Below, one piece after another: positions 11,257 through 22,240 of a stretch of 64,000 nucleotides of DNA (the first letter of the stretch is position 1; each line of letters opens with the position of its first letter). Source of the stretch: Oscheius dolichura. Lineage: Eukaryota; Nematoda; Chromadorea; Rhabditida; Rhabditidae. The notes under the pieces are model-generated. The model ran no database searches. It was not told the origin of the DNA and saw only the letters and a list, made by a program, of their open reading frames with translations. Made by a program: the position numbers and the translations under genes. Location: NCBI GenBank assembly GCA_932521035.1, contig OW051494.1, forward strand, positions 10,030,001-10,094,000, in the 5' to 3' direction.

Positions 11257-11532
11257 AAATATGAAATCGATAGGATTAAGCTATGGAATCACTCGGATTT
11301 AACGGAGCCTTCAAATCGCAAGAATCGACGGAACTGGCCGGCCATTACCCAGGTAAGATCTACGTGTAGAAGAAAGTACAACATACAGTTTCAGGAGACG
11401 GCCACAGCAATCTCTGATAGCCTAGGAAAGGTCCAAGCAGCACAACCGCCTCCCATCGTGGCCCCCATCCCAGTCACCCAATATACCCACGACGCAACCA
11501 AGCCCGTGATTCGTTTTATATCCAATTTATAG
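11257..11532 (+). CDS. Possible two-exon fragment, ~77 codons, start not found
   Basis: Segments 11257-11352 and 11395-11532 join across a 42 bp intron (GTAAGATC...TTTCAG) into one open frame with a Pro-rich second half (QPPPIVAPIPVTQY) ending at TAG. No Met starts that frame. A different frame starting at ATG 11283 gives only 30 codons. Could be the 3' end of a gene whose other exons are nearby, or a remnant. Confidence 0.3.
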   Translation, partial: KYEIDRIKLWNHSDLTEPSNRKNRRNWPAITQVRSTCRRKYNIQFQETATAISDSLGKVQAAQPPPIVAPIPVTQYTHDATKPVIRFISNL

Positions 11533-11689
11533 TTTATATCTAAAAGTCATACACATCCGGTACATAAATATGCTCTCTTCTATTTATCTCCTTCTATATT
11601 TGAACCAACCACTGAACCACTAGGCACTAGAATAGGATTGGCCTCCTGTAGACTAGACCCGGTTCAAACAGTTTTAGGAATAGACGGTG

Positions 11690-11821
11690 ATGCCAAGGAT
11701 CTCGTTGAAGGGTCCCGTCAGATTTCTGGACATCGCCGTAAGCAAGCGTGACTTTGATTGGAAGTATCAGGGCGTTCAGCGGGAGTTCGACCAGAAGAAA
11801 ACTAACAAGAGTCCATCATGA
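11690..11821 (+). CDS. Small ORF, 43 aa, unknown
   Basis: ATG lies 14 nt after an acceptor-like CAGTTTTAG, compatible with trans-splicing. The peptide starts MPRISLKGPVRFLDIAV, is basic and hydrophilic, and has no signal or membrane segment. A GTAAGC inside the frame could be a donor, in which case this is only a first exon. Not recognised. Confidence 0.3.
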   Translation: MPRISLKGPVRFLDIAVSKRDFDWKYQGVQREFDQKKTNKSPS

Positions 11822-13665
11822 TCGAAGCCTGCCATACAACAACATTTCTCTCCTTTTGCTCTCATATAAACTATTCCTGTTCCGGATGACCGTCGACGGG
11901 CTCTCCCTATCCTACCCTAACTAGTATTCATAAAAATGCAACTTTATTTTCCCGATTTGTCAAATTAGCCTACTGTATATGACCAACCGGCTTCAAATCT
12001 CAATTTTCACCTTTAGAAAACGGAATTTCTGAAAGATATTGGTATTGCCGGAAAGAGCAGAAAATTCTGAACAAGATAGACATGGTCTTTTTAAAATTTC
12101 GTGTTAGGTTTTCCCAGGACCCCGTCGTCTAGGTGAGGCCGTCAAGTACCCGGACATTTCTGTTTCTCTCCGTCTTTTACTGGGATATTTTGATATTTCT
12201 GCGACCACATCTGTTTCAAAAAAGAGAGAAAGCCCGCCAGTTGCCATTTGATGGAGGAGACAAAGCGCTATGGTCATGGCTCTGCCAATCTTTGATCTGT
12301 CCACGGGGTGATGTTGTTTACTAGCCGAACGGACGGGCGGCAATCTCTCTCTTGAGCGAGAGAGGACGAGGCGCTCTTCGACCGCCCCATTGTTTTTGCA
12401 ATTCTCTCTTCAAATTGTGCATCTCCTCTTTGTTCAGACTTTTAAAATTCATTCAAAGAGTCAGAATAGTACTGCCAAACATCCGAAACCCTCAAAGAAC
12501 CCATTATCAATGTCTCGGGGGAAACGTTTGATCATTTGGGGCTACAGTAATCTAATTTTTTTAAAAGTGCCACAGCAGTCTTCTTTAGAATTTTCTCCTC
12601 TTTCGGATGATATCAATATCTTTCAAGAATTATGTTTTCTAGAGGTGAAAATTGACCTTTGACGCCGGCATACCATGTTCCCCCTTGATCTGGCCAACGA
12701 GAGCAAACAAAGTACCGTTTTTATGAATCTTTCACGCCATTATTGTTAGCCATCGTTTCTTTAGTGGGGTAAGGTAAAAATCAGCTTGAAAATGTAGATT
12801 TCCCAAGCCTCAAATCAACCCGAAAGGTGTAAGTCGCCCGCCAGTATAATTATCACTACCGCGGCGGGATTCTTGGGTATTTGGCTATAAAAACGTCGAA
12901 TTTTCAACAAGCTGCTACATGAATTTTTGTAGAGAATTTCATGCTCTATCTGATGTTATCAAAATCTTCCCGAAAATCCAACTTTTCCGGGTAGAAATCA
13001 ATGTTTGAAGGAGGCAGACCATGCTCCCTTGACAGATATGAAAGAAGTTCATTTTTCTCCAATTTTTTTGTTCAAATAATGTTTATCATTGTCTTATCAC
13101 CGCTAAAACGTATTTATCTACCAAAAAATAAGACTCAAAACCATAAAAATGGCCCAAAAACCAGTGAAACTGCCCCTGTTCCGTTGATTAGCCTTCAAAT
13201 TCAAAAACTTCCCCTTGTCGCCGTTTCAAATTTCGCCGAAATGACCTCCAAAGCATCCTTGTTTTCGTTTTTCGACCTCTTATTTACTTCCCTGCCATAA
13301 AAAAGAGATGGCCTTGTTTTTACACCACCGAAACGGAGAGAGAGAGAGAGAAGGAGCATCTTTACTGCCTCCTCATTTCTCGTCTCGGCCTTGATCATAT
13401 TGGCAAACAGGGAGGGAGGAGGGCACACAATAACAATCTCCGCTGTGTTCAATTGTGTTCTCCCATTTCACAGGCCCCTGCTTTCTCTCCGTCCTGCAAA
13501 AACATAATCGTTCGTGGCGTTGAAATGCGTCCATTTCATCAACAGGCTGTAAAGTTCCGCGTTTCTGCACCTTTACATTTCAAAATTTTTCAAACCCCCG
13601 GCTATTTCGACTCTATTTCCCCCAGAAAACATCAAAAAATGGTCGCTAGAAAACGCAAAAAGACC
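11822..13665. other. Intergenic, diverged duplicated segment
   Basis: 12590-12700 and 12945-13040 are related (GATATCAATATCTTTC / GATGTTATCAAAATCTTCC; GCATACCATGTTCCCCCTTG / GCAGACCATGCTCCCTTGAC), a diverged direct duplication. Open frames here lack support. Confidence 0.45.
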
Positions 13666-13737
13666 AGGGGGCACCCGGGTTTGAACCGGGGACCTCTCGA
13701 TCTGCAGTCGAATGCTCTACCACTGAGCTATACCCCC
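13666..13737 (-). tRNA. tRNA-Cys (GCA)
   Basis: 72 nt cloverleaf on the minus strand: acceptor GGGGGTA / TGCCCCC, D-arm AGCTCAGTGGTAGAGC, anticodon loop CTGCAGA with anticodon GCA, T-arm CCCGGTTCAAACCCGGG. No intron; all stems pair. Confidence 0.95.
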
Positions 13738-13787
13738 ATGTTTGAACATGTCGACGGCCGTTAGAGGAGGGAGAGGACGGCGCGCGC

Positions 13788-13812
13788 CGCTGCACCCGTA
13801 AAGTCTCGGCAT
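13788..13812. repeat. MITE family A, solo left arm
   Basis: GCTGCACCCGTAAAGTCTCG followed by unrelated sequence; no matching right arm within 300 bp. A decayed or partly deleted copy. Confidence 0.6.
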
Positions 13813-14564
13813 ACAATAGAAAACTAAAGATTTCTTGTTTTTTGGTGGAAAAAGACTGCTGCCAAGATTTTATTGGCGCTAGATCGCTAAAAAAATGTCC
13901 ACAAAACCGTTATTTGTGATCTTTTGCTGCTGATCCCTCCGTTGAGTCAAGAAATCGCCGTGAATTGTGTGAAAATAGAGAAAAAACGGAGGAGAGTCAT
14001 TTTATGATTCATTGCTGTCAATTTCATCAATTTCTCGTTCTACCATAGCAGTATTTCATTATTTTCGACCTTTGACAACAAAGAAAAACAATAATGAGTC
14101 ATCCTCATCCCCCGCCGCCACTGGGAGAAAAAACAGCCGACGACCATCGAAAGGTGGCTGGCTGGTTGTTTGTTCCCATCGATTTCGAGTCGACTGGTAA
14201 ACGACAGCGACTATTTTACGGAGCGCTCTCTCTCAGTCGCAGACCAGCAGTCAGCCTGGCTAGCCGCTGATTGAAAATAGCTGTTGTCCCTTTGCCTCTT
14301 CCTTGTCTGCTTTCTATCGTTTTCTTGTTCTTTTCCTTATTTTTTCGTCAAAGAAATTGACAACAATACCTTATTTATACTTAAAAAAAATTCGTCTCTT
14401 TCTCCTGAACACAATGATCTATTAATTTTTCGATATAAATGCTTGCATCACGAGAAGCATGCGTTTTCATGCTATCAAATGTTCAAAAATGATCAAATTA
14501 TATTCCTGGCTATTACAGAATTGTTCTAAAAAATTATAAAATATAATAAGAAGCTTCTAGGATA
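13813..14564. other. Intergenic upstream of galectin
   Basis: AT-rich, no gene seen. A CTTCTAG at 14554-14560 just before the galectin ATG is the likely trans-splice acceptor. Confidence 0.5.
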
Positions 14565-15614
14565 ATGGCCTTCCCAATTCCTTACACTTCTCGCCTTGGT
14601 GAACGCATCCAGCCTGGTCAGACGCTGACACTTGTGGGAACTGCTCACCCGGACGGAAAAGAGTGAGTTTACCTTTCTATTCATCCTTTATTGACTCAGA
14701 ACAGACTACAAATAGAAATAAAACAATGGAAATAATTTGAAAAATAGAAATTCTTTAGAATCGAAGTAAATCTCCTCGCCCACGGTACTCAAGTAGGAGA
14801 AGGATCGACTGAAGTAATTTTCCATATGAAAACCTACCTGGCTGAGGGTAGAACTGTCTTCAGTGCTCATTATGGAGTAATAATTACTTCCTGAATAAAA
14901 AATAATGATTTTAGGGAGCTTGGCATGATCAGAAGACGATCAAGGATAAGATCATCAAGCCTGGAGACAGATTTGAGACAAGAATTCGGTAAACTGCCAG
15001 TTTTTAGACGGAAAGAAATATTTTTAGTGCTCTCAACGATCATTATGATGTTCGTGTAAATGGAAAGCACATCTTCGACTTCAAACACGACTCTACCAAG
15101 CCCACCGACTTGGTTGAATTCTTTCAAATCAAGGGCGACGTAACCTTGGAGAATGTCCAGTGGGGTGGACGGCTCTATGTCCTCCCATGGGAGACTGGCT
15201 TCCCACGGGGAGCCCTCCAGGCTCATCAGAAGATTGTCATGTACGCTGTGCCTAAAGGCGACTGGAAATTGGACCTGATCCACGGAAATGGCGATATCCT
15301 CATGCATTTCAACCCCCGCTTCAAGGAGAAGAAGGTAATTAACCCCAAGCAAATTAAAAGAAGAAAAATTATAGGTTGTAAGAAACAGCTACCAAGGAGC
15401 CACTTGGGGCAAGGAAGAGCGTGAAGGCGGCTTTCCCTTCGAGAAGGAACGTGGCTTCCATCTGACCATTGAGAATGCACCGCATTCCATCCAAATCTAC
15501 GTTGATGGCAAGCACTTCGAGGCTTTTGCTCATCGTGGCCAGAATCCTAACCAAGACTACATCGGCATGCGTGCTGATGGAGACGTCGAAATTACTCATA
15601 TTGAGTTCCAATAA
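14565..15614 (+). CDS. lec: Tandem-repeat galectin (LEC-1-like), 278 aa
   Basis: Exons 14565-14662, 14759-14876, 14915-14988, 15028-15334 and 15375-15614 close to exactly 279 codons. Two galectin carbohydrate-recognition domains, about residues 1-140 and 145-278. The C-terminal domain has the full beta-galactoside signature: HFNPRF, VVRNS and WGKEER. In the N-terminal domain the equivalent sites read HMKTYL, VFSAH and WHDQKT, so the Asn, Arg and Glu ligands are gone while His and Trp remain. Length and layout match nematode LEC-1/2-type galectins. There is no signal peptide, as usual for galectins, which act in the cytosol or after unconventional export. The C-terminal half probably binds galactosides; the N-terminal half may be structural or have changed specificity. 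The ATG is 5 nt from a TTCTAG acceptor. Confidence 0.93.
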
Positions 15615-15883
15615 TCATTTTCTGATAACTTATTTTACGATCTATTGCTTTTGTAACTGTTGTTTTGTAAGTTAAACGTCTCAGTTATTCAACAAAAAGG
15701 TTCTTCCAATTCACGAGTTTCGAAGAAGATCTCTACATCGCCTTAGTTCCGTCGGATTTCCACAAAATACAACAAAGTCGCACATTTTTTATTTGCAGTC
15801 TGAACAATTAGTGAAAAAAATACAAAGATAGGAGTCCTAAGGAGGACTGTTGGGTAGCGATATTACAGGCTAATGTAGTAGAT

Positions 15884-16335
15884 TTAGCCGCCGAAGCCGT
15901 AGAGGGTTCGTCCTTGTCGTTTTAATGAGTAGACCACATCCATTGCCTATAATACATAACTTCAATAGACTAAAAAAATAAAACATACGGTGACAGTCTT
16001 GCGCTTGGCGTGCTCGCAGTAAGTTACGGCATCTCGGATGACCTGAAAATAGATGATTAACAAAAAAAAAAACACAAAGTAAAACTGACATTCTCAAGGA
16101 AGACCTTGAGAACTCCGCGGGTTTCTTCATAAATGAGTCCCGAGATGCGCTTCACTCCACCGCGTCTTGCCAAGCGTCTGATGGCTGGCTTGGTGATGCC
16201 TGAAAGAAAGAAAAAATCATAAACAGATATAACAAAAAATTTACCTTGAATGTTGTCGCGCAGGACTTTGCGATGGCGCTTAGCGCCTCCTTTGCCAAGA
16301 CCTTTTCCACCCTTTCCACGACCTGGACCAGACAT
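15884..16335 (-). CDS. Histone H4 variant, 3 introns, N-terminal Pro-Gly insertion
   Basis: Four exons on the minus strand: 16245-16335, 16090-16199, 15989-16042 and 15884-15946, 106 codons with stop. The sequence follows H4 nearly residue for residue ([23 protein letters not shown] with the Cys found in nematode H4, RTLYGFGG end), so this is a full-length gene. Odd: the N-terminus reads [12 protein letters not shown] instead of [10 protein letters not shown], a two-residue insertion that moves every tail Arg and Lys by two positions; and the helix near the C-terminus has VVYSLK instead of VVYALK. Replication-dependent histone genes normally lack introns, so this copy is probably polyadenylated and replication-independent. 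I did not find a histone stem-loop downstream. It is convergent with the galectin gene. Confidence 0.93.
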
Positions 16336-16971
16336 TTTGGTTAGACGAAAGAGTTGTAAACTGAAATCACTTTTTTTTAGAAATATCGTGAGAACGAAGA
16401 GGAAAAGAGAAATGCGAGCTCCTCACAACAAAAATAACAAAAGAATGATTTTAGGAATAAAAAATTATTTTTCGTTTTTCCTGGCGTGGATTTGCCTGAA
16501 AATGAGGGAAATTTGCTTATTGCGCCCATTCAAACCGTATTTTCATAAGAATCTCCCTCGCCTTCAACTGCCCCTCAAGATTGTCTGTTACCTTTTTTAT
16601 TTGCTTTCATTATGTTTTCACCTCTTGTCTACATTGAAGCATACTTCACTACATTAGAAAGCACTGAAGGTTGTCTTTCACAACGAATAAACGGCCGAGT
16701 GCATAATACCATGCGGCCATTGGCAATTTCGAATTCATTTTCGGATGTCTTTCCTTTCCAAACAAGTCTTTCATTGTTTTAGATCTTCTACATGTTTTTA
16801 TAATGTGCAATGCTTAGAATATATCACAAAAGAGTACCTCTGATTAGTGGAAAGTACAAGTTTGTATTTACTTTTAGTGAAATCTCCACCTCTACATATT
16901 CTTCGATTCATTATCTCTCGCTTTTGTTACCCTAATAATGCCGCTGCTTTCTAGTTATTTTTATTTTTCAG
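16336..16971. other. Divergent promoter region of H4 and SART1
   Basis: 636 bp, AT-rich, with no gene recognised. The two genes are transcribed away from each other. TTTTTCAG directly precedes the SART1 ATG. Confidence 0.5.
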
Positions 16972-19900
16972 ATGGTCTCTTCCCGTAAAGATGGAAGCAG
17001 AAAGCGACATGCAAGTGGCTCAGGCGACGAAGTTGATCGCCGCCGCAGAAAGCGATCTGAGTCTCCAAGAAGAAGATCAGCTAAAGATAGACCGAGGGAG
17101 CGTTCACCACCATCTTCATCTGCTGGAAAAGAAAAAGATGATGAGAAAGAGGAGTTGTGAGTGATTTTCTCTAACTTTTTAATTCATTTCATTTCAGTTC
17201 GGAGTCTATGAGCATAGAAGATACGAACAAGCTTCGCGCTAAACTTGGCTTAGCTCCTCTTGATCTAGAAGAAAAGCCTACAGAAAGAGTTGATGACGAT
17301 GGCCTCAAAGTCATACTTGAAGATGGATGCTACGAATTCAAGCACAAACCATCCGAGAATTGGGGTGCAAAGAAAAAAGAACAAGAGATACGAGAAAAGA
17401 TCGAAGTAGGCTTTTTCTAGTTTACTTATTGTTTTTCTTCCAGGCTGCTAAAAAGAAACGTCAACTCCACGAGAAAGTCTTCAAAGGCGGTGCAAAAACA
17501 TTGGCTGAAGATGATGAAGATGAGGATGCTGCCAGTTGGGTAAGAAAAATGCGAGAGGCGGAAGAACGAAAAGCAGCCGAGCGAGAGCGAATGATGACCG
17601 AAATGGAAGAAGAAGCAACAAAAGCCGGGGATAAAGAAAAGGAAAAAGATAAAGCAAAGAAGCACAGAATCAAGGTAATATTTTCCCGTACCGTGGTAAC
17701 ATTTCATGTTCAGAAGCCAAAAACTTTCGACACTGCTGGTATGGTCATCGGGCATTCTCGCGACACTTTCGCCGAAATGCAAGATCAGATTCTGGTTCTT
17801 GAAGATAAAAGTAACCTGCTTTGTCGTTATATTTTACCATAAGAATTTTAGGTGTTCTGGATGAAGGAGATGAGACTCTAGTCAACCCCAATATGATCGA
17901 AAATGAACGCCATGCTCGGAATCTTGAGCTGAAACTGAGAAAAGATCCAAATAGAAATTTTGATGAAGATGTAGATCAATACGGCAATGTTTGTTTTAAC
18001 TTACAGCTATTATATTTGTAACGTTTTCAGAAGAAAGACTTCGGCGTTTTGAGCAAGTATGACGAAGATTTAGAAGGTGTCCCTAAGAAAACGTTCCGTC
18101 TCGATGAGGCAGGCGGTTACGATGTTGATAAAGAAGAACGAGAAGCCAAGATTCGTAGGGACCTCGAAATGGCCAACAAGAAGCTCGTCAGCTTGGACAT
18201 GCCAGATAAATTCAAACTCGCAACAGAATTCTATACCCAGGTAATTTATCATTGTATGTTTGTATATATTGCATTTCTAGGAGGAAATGGTTACCTTCCG
18301 TAAACCAAAGAAAGTAAAGAAAGATAAATTACGAAAGAGTGGTAAACTACTGAAAGCTGATGATCTAATTCCAGTTGAGACAGTTGGTGGTGCAAACAGT
18401 GGTTCCAGGTATTCATAAATTGTAACGTAGGTAATTTTATTTGTTGCAGAGACCGAGGACGTCGCCATGCTGACGGTGAAGATAAAGAACTTCCAAAGGA
18501 TGTCAAAAAGGAGGCAAAAGAAGAGGTTGAAGAAATGGAAACAGAAAATCCACGCTGGAAGAAAACCATGGGAGGAGCTGTTGATGTGGATCGGCTCAAA
18601 AAATTCGCCGCACAAGATGATGAGAGCGATGGTAACTTGCCTTTCTTGGTACCTAGACGTTTCTACTTTCAGATGAATTTGGAGCAATTGATCTATCGGG
18701 TGTGGTGGTGGAAGATGATGCTAACGATGAGCTCAGCGCTATGCTAGCAAAAACAAGACGCCTAAAACACGCTGAAGTCAAAAAGGAAACTGATACTGCT
18801 CAAATTGTTTGTTTTAAGCCTTATTTGATAATTATTATTTTTCAGGTAACTAAAATGCTGGAGAATTATGGCGGAGTAAAGAAAGAAATAGATTCGGAAG
18901 GTGAAGAAGTGGAAGATCCCGTCCCTGAAGGTTTTATTCGTATGGATTCAACTACGGAATATTGTCGTAATATTGGTGAAAATTTAACATATGGTCTTGC
19001 TGGAAATCGTGCCGACGGTATTGATACATCGCAGCTGAAACAAGAATTGGAAGATGAAAGTGAAGCTTTGAAGTATTTTATTCATTTGACCGCTTTATGT
19101 GATATTTTCAGAAAGTGGAAAGAAGCTCAAGAAGAGAAAAGAGAACGTAAAAGAAGAAAGAAGCAAGAAAAAGAAAGCAAAGGAGGCTGGAGAGAAGCAG
19201 GCACAAGTGCAGATTTGGACAGCGACGATGAGAGAGAACTTGAGAAGGCAAAAGATGCTGAATACGATAGTTCTGATGATGACGATGGCGATGCTAAGAA
19301 GGAATATGAAAATGTACTCGGTAAAGAAGCAGATGTGAGCAAAGGAGTAGGCGCTATGCTTAAGCTGGCTGCACAAAAGGTAATTTTATTACGTGAATGT
19401 TTTTAGAATAATTTTAGGGTTATCTTGATGAAGGTAGTAGATCTAAAAATGGTGGACAAAGTTTGGATCATCTGCGTAACCGTAGCAAAACTCAAATTGA
19501 GAGTGGTAAACAGTAAGCCGATTATTTTTCATTGCTAATCTTATTTTCCAGTGATATTGAAGACAAATATATGAAGAAGCTGGATAGATTAGGAACTACA
19601 GGCCGAGGTCCAGTACTACCATTTACGGAGAAGAAAGATTATGCTCCTGATGTGCGTTTAGAATATGTTGACAATAAGGGAAGACCTATGGAAGCTAAAG
19701 ATGCATACCGAGAGTTATCATACAAGTAAGCATTTATATTTCCTACTAATATTTTGTTTTAAATTTTAGATTCCATGGAAGAAAACCTGGTAAGAAACAG
19801 TCGGAGAAACGTATGCTTCAACGTGAAAAGAAGGAACTCCTAAAACAAATGAACAGCTCTGATACGCCATTGGGAACATTATCCAAGCAATTGAAGAAAC

Positions 19901-19977
19901 AAGAACAACTACAGACACCTTATCTAGTCCTCAGTGGCACTGGACGCAGCGACCATGGTAGCTTGAAGAAAGAGTAA
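16972..19977 (+). CDS. SART1/Snu66 homologue, U4/U6.U5 tri-snRNP protein, 827 aa
   Basis: Fourteen exons: 16972-17156, 17198-17405, 17444-17674, 17714-17810, 17852-17988, 18031-18240, 18281-18408, 18450-18631, 18673-18806, 18846-19072, 19112-19379, 19418-19512, 19552-19725 and 19770-19977; total 828 codons. SART1 bridges and stabilises the tri-snRNP before spliceosome activation. Seen: Arg/Ser-rich N-terminus (residues 1-45), NKLRAKLGLAPL (start of the conserved core), charged coiled coils, LAEDDEDEDAASWV, GNRADGIDTSQLK and a conserved C-terminal block with LEYVDNKGRPM, KEAYRELS-like and FHGRKPGKKQSEKR. Length is close to the human 800 aa. ATG directly abuts TTTTTCAG, as for a trans-spliced first exon. 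ISY1 starts 217 bp downstream on the same strand. Intron 10 (19073-19111) is 39 nt with no stop, so its retention would add 13 residues. Confidence 0.93.
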
Positions 19978-20166
19978 TTTGTAATTTCTGTTAGTAAATT
20001 GATCGTCTCTATTTTTATTTTGAAATAAATTATTATCCTCAATTTATCATTGCAGTGTTTTTGGCCTAACCATGTAGTTTTCTTAGTATAGCGTTGATAT
20101 TGATTGTTTATTGATTATTTTTTAATACATTTATATGTGTAGCCGCCGTTTTAAATCATTATTTCA

Positions 20167-20167
20167 G
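20167..20167 (+). promoter_or_regulatory. Probable trans-splice acceptor before ISY1
   Basis: TTATTTCAG ends at about 20167, 28 nt before the ISY1 ATG and ~190 nt after the SART1 stop, with AATAAA-like AAATAAATT near 20023. This is the spacing of a downstream gene in a nematode operon. Confidence 0.45.
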
Positions 20168-20194
20168 TTACTCAACTTATTTTCACGAAGAAAA

Positions 20195-21166
20195 ATGGCT
20201 CGTAATGCAGAGAAGGCTATGACGGCGTTGGCCCGATGGCGTCGAATGAAAGAGGAAGAAGAACGCGTATGTTTTGCTTTATTGGAAGTATTATTTTTAA
20301 TGTCTTCAGGGTCCAGTAGCTAAACGTCCCAATGACGTACGAGAATGTATCAATATGGATGATGCTGAACGTTTCCGAACTGAGATCTCAAAAGACATTG
20401 CCAAGAAAATTCAACTGATCCAAAATCCTGGTCTTGGTGAATTCAAAATCAGAGATATGAACGACGAGATCAACAAGCTGCTACGGATAAAGGTATCATG
20501 GGAAGTACGGATAAAAGAACTGGGTGGATACGATTATCGGTTTGTTTTCTAGAAGAATTATTTTATAAAAGCATCGTTTTAGAAAGTTTCGGACGAAGGA
20601 ATTGGATAGTTCAGGAAGAGAGGTAGCTGCTGATCGTGGTTACAAATACTTTGGAGCCGCAAAAGATCTTCCTGGTGTAAGAGAACTCTTCGAGCAGTCT
20701 AAAGAATTAGAGGTAAACTAATGAAATTAGTAGAAATGTATTCTAATCTTTGCAGCAAATGCGCCAATCAAGAGCTGAATTGATGCGCCATGTAGATGCT
20801 GACTATTATGGATATATGGATGACGATGATGGATTATTGATACCACTGGAAAAAGAAGAACAAGCAAAAGCTCTCAAGAAAGCCGAAGAGGTGATTTGGA
20901 AAATATTCTGTAACTATTGCTCGTAGGATTTCGCTAAAAATGGAGGAGAACGTCTGCAAAAAGAATTTGGTGATGATGATGACGATGACATCTACAAAAT
21001 AAGGGACGATTCGGATGAAGACGACATCGACACAAAAGAATCGATCGTTGTTGGCGAAGACGGGAAGAGAATGACTATTCGTCATGTTATGGTTCCTACA
21101 CAAAAAGATATCGAGGAAATGATTTTGGAGCGTAAGAAGCAAGCCCTCCGTGATAAATATCTTTGA
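20195..21166 (+). CDS. ISY1 homologue, spliceosome Prp19-complex (NTC) factor, 268 aa
   Basis: Exons 20195-20266, 20310-20539, 20583-20712, 20756-20890 and 20927-21166; 269 codons. The N-terminus MARNAEKAMTALARWRRMKE and the IRDMNDEINKLLR and YKYFGAAKDLPGVRELFE segments are hallmark ISY1 sequences. ISY1 sits in the catalytic spliceosome and helps position the branch helix at step one. The C-terminal part has acidic runs (GDDDDDD) and ends in a helix with EEMILERKKQALRDKYL. Length is near the human 285 aa. It lies 217 bp after SART1, so two spliceosome subunits are probably co-transcribed. It converges on NAA30 with 65 bp between stop codons. Confidence 0.93.
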
Positions 21167-21231
21167 ATCGTCAATTCACATGTTGTAACATATTGAATAA
21201 AATATGTTGTTTTAAGCAAGAACAAAGCAAT

Positions 21232-22240
21232 CTATATGTATAATTCTTCAAATTTTTTGCTCATCCTAGCAAATTGATTCCAATCCATTGTATCAAGAAC
21301 ATTATCCAAGCCACTTTCGGACGGAATATGGAGGAACAGCTTTAGATGGAATGCATCATTTCCATTAATGTAATAGCTGTAACAGGTGGGTGAGCAAAGA
21401 AAGCAAAAAACAAACTTGGGTAGAACTTTTTGTCTGATAAATCCTAGATGGCTGTACAGTCGGAGAGCTCCTTTATTTATGGTTTCGGCTTCGAGAGAAA
21501 TAAAATAACAGCCATATATTTGTGAAATTTCAATGATTTTTTTGATGAGAGCTTTTCCTGAAAAGAAATGAAAGATGTCAATGCTCCTTCACCTGCTTAC
21601 CAATTCCGTTTTTCCGATAATCTTGTTCAACGGCTAGCATTGCTATATAAGCCGAATTTGATTCGTCATCCTTCCTTCCGACAATGGCTCCGACATATTT
21701 GTTTCTAGTGCGATCTTTAGCCTAAAAAATTCAATGTTCAAAGTTGAAAGCGATGTCACTTACAACAAAAGTAAAATCTGGCCATATATCAACGAAATTT
21801 CGATAGACATAAATATTATAAGCTTCACTAAGGCTTTGACCCATCAATGACATAATGTATTCCAGATGTTCCGGCTTAAAAAAGTTAGATAAGCAACCAC
21901 GCCATTATAATCATGAACAATATGCAAAAAAAAGCTCACCTCATAGCTGATAAGTTCAATATCATCAAATGTTATTACTGAAGGATCATAGGTTTTTTCG
22001 GACTGATCTATACTCAACTGCGACATTGAGGTGGCGGTTCTTACCTAAAGCAATTTGGATCAAAATATATTGAAGAGCACATACGCTAGCATTAGTACTT
22101 GGAAAAGGATAAACACAACTATTCGACGGACTGAGTCCTAGTAGAGTTAGACATGCACGAAATATCTTCATCGTTCGGCCCAGTCTATCTTCATCAAATG
22201 GTTCCACATCGGACAGCTGTATTAAATCTTCTGAGGTCAT
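21232..22240 (-). CDS. NAA30-like N-alpha-acetyltransferase, NatC catalytic subunit, 259 aa
   Basis: Six exons on the minus strand: 22085-22240, 21940-22044, 21764-21874, 21601-21721, 21416-21557 and 21232-21376; 260 codons. GNAT fold: YNIYVYRNFVDIWPD, YVGAIVGRKDD, YIAMLAVEQDYRKNGIGKAL (acetyl-CoA loop RxxGxG), LEAETINKGALRLYSHLGF and YYINGNDAFHLKLFLH match NAA30 in order. NatC acetylates Met followed by a bulky hydrophobic residue on nascent chains and works with NAA35 and NAA38 on the ribosome. The first ~80 residues are less conserved, as in other NAA30 proteins. The last intron (21377-21415, 39 nt, donor GTTTGT) is multiple of three and free of stops; I spliced it because that restores the family alignment. 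The exon 2-3 acceptor is TTTAAG, unusual. Confidence 0.88.
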
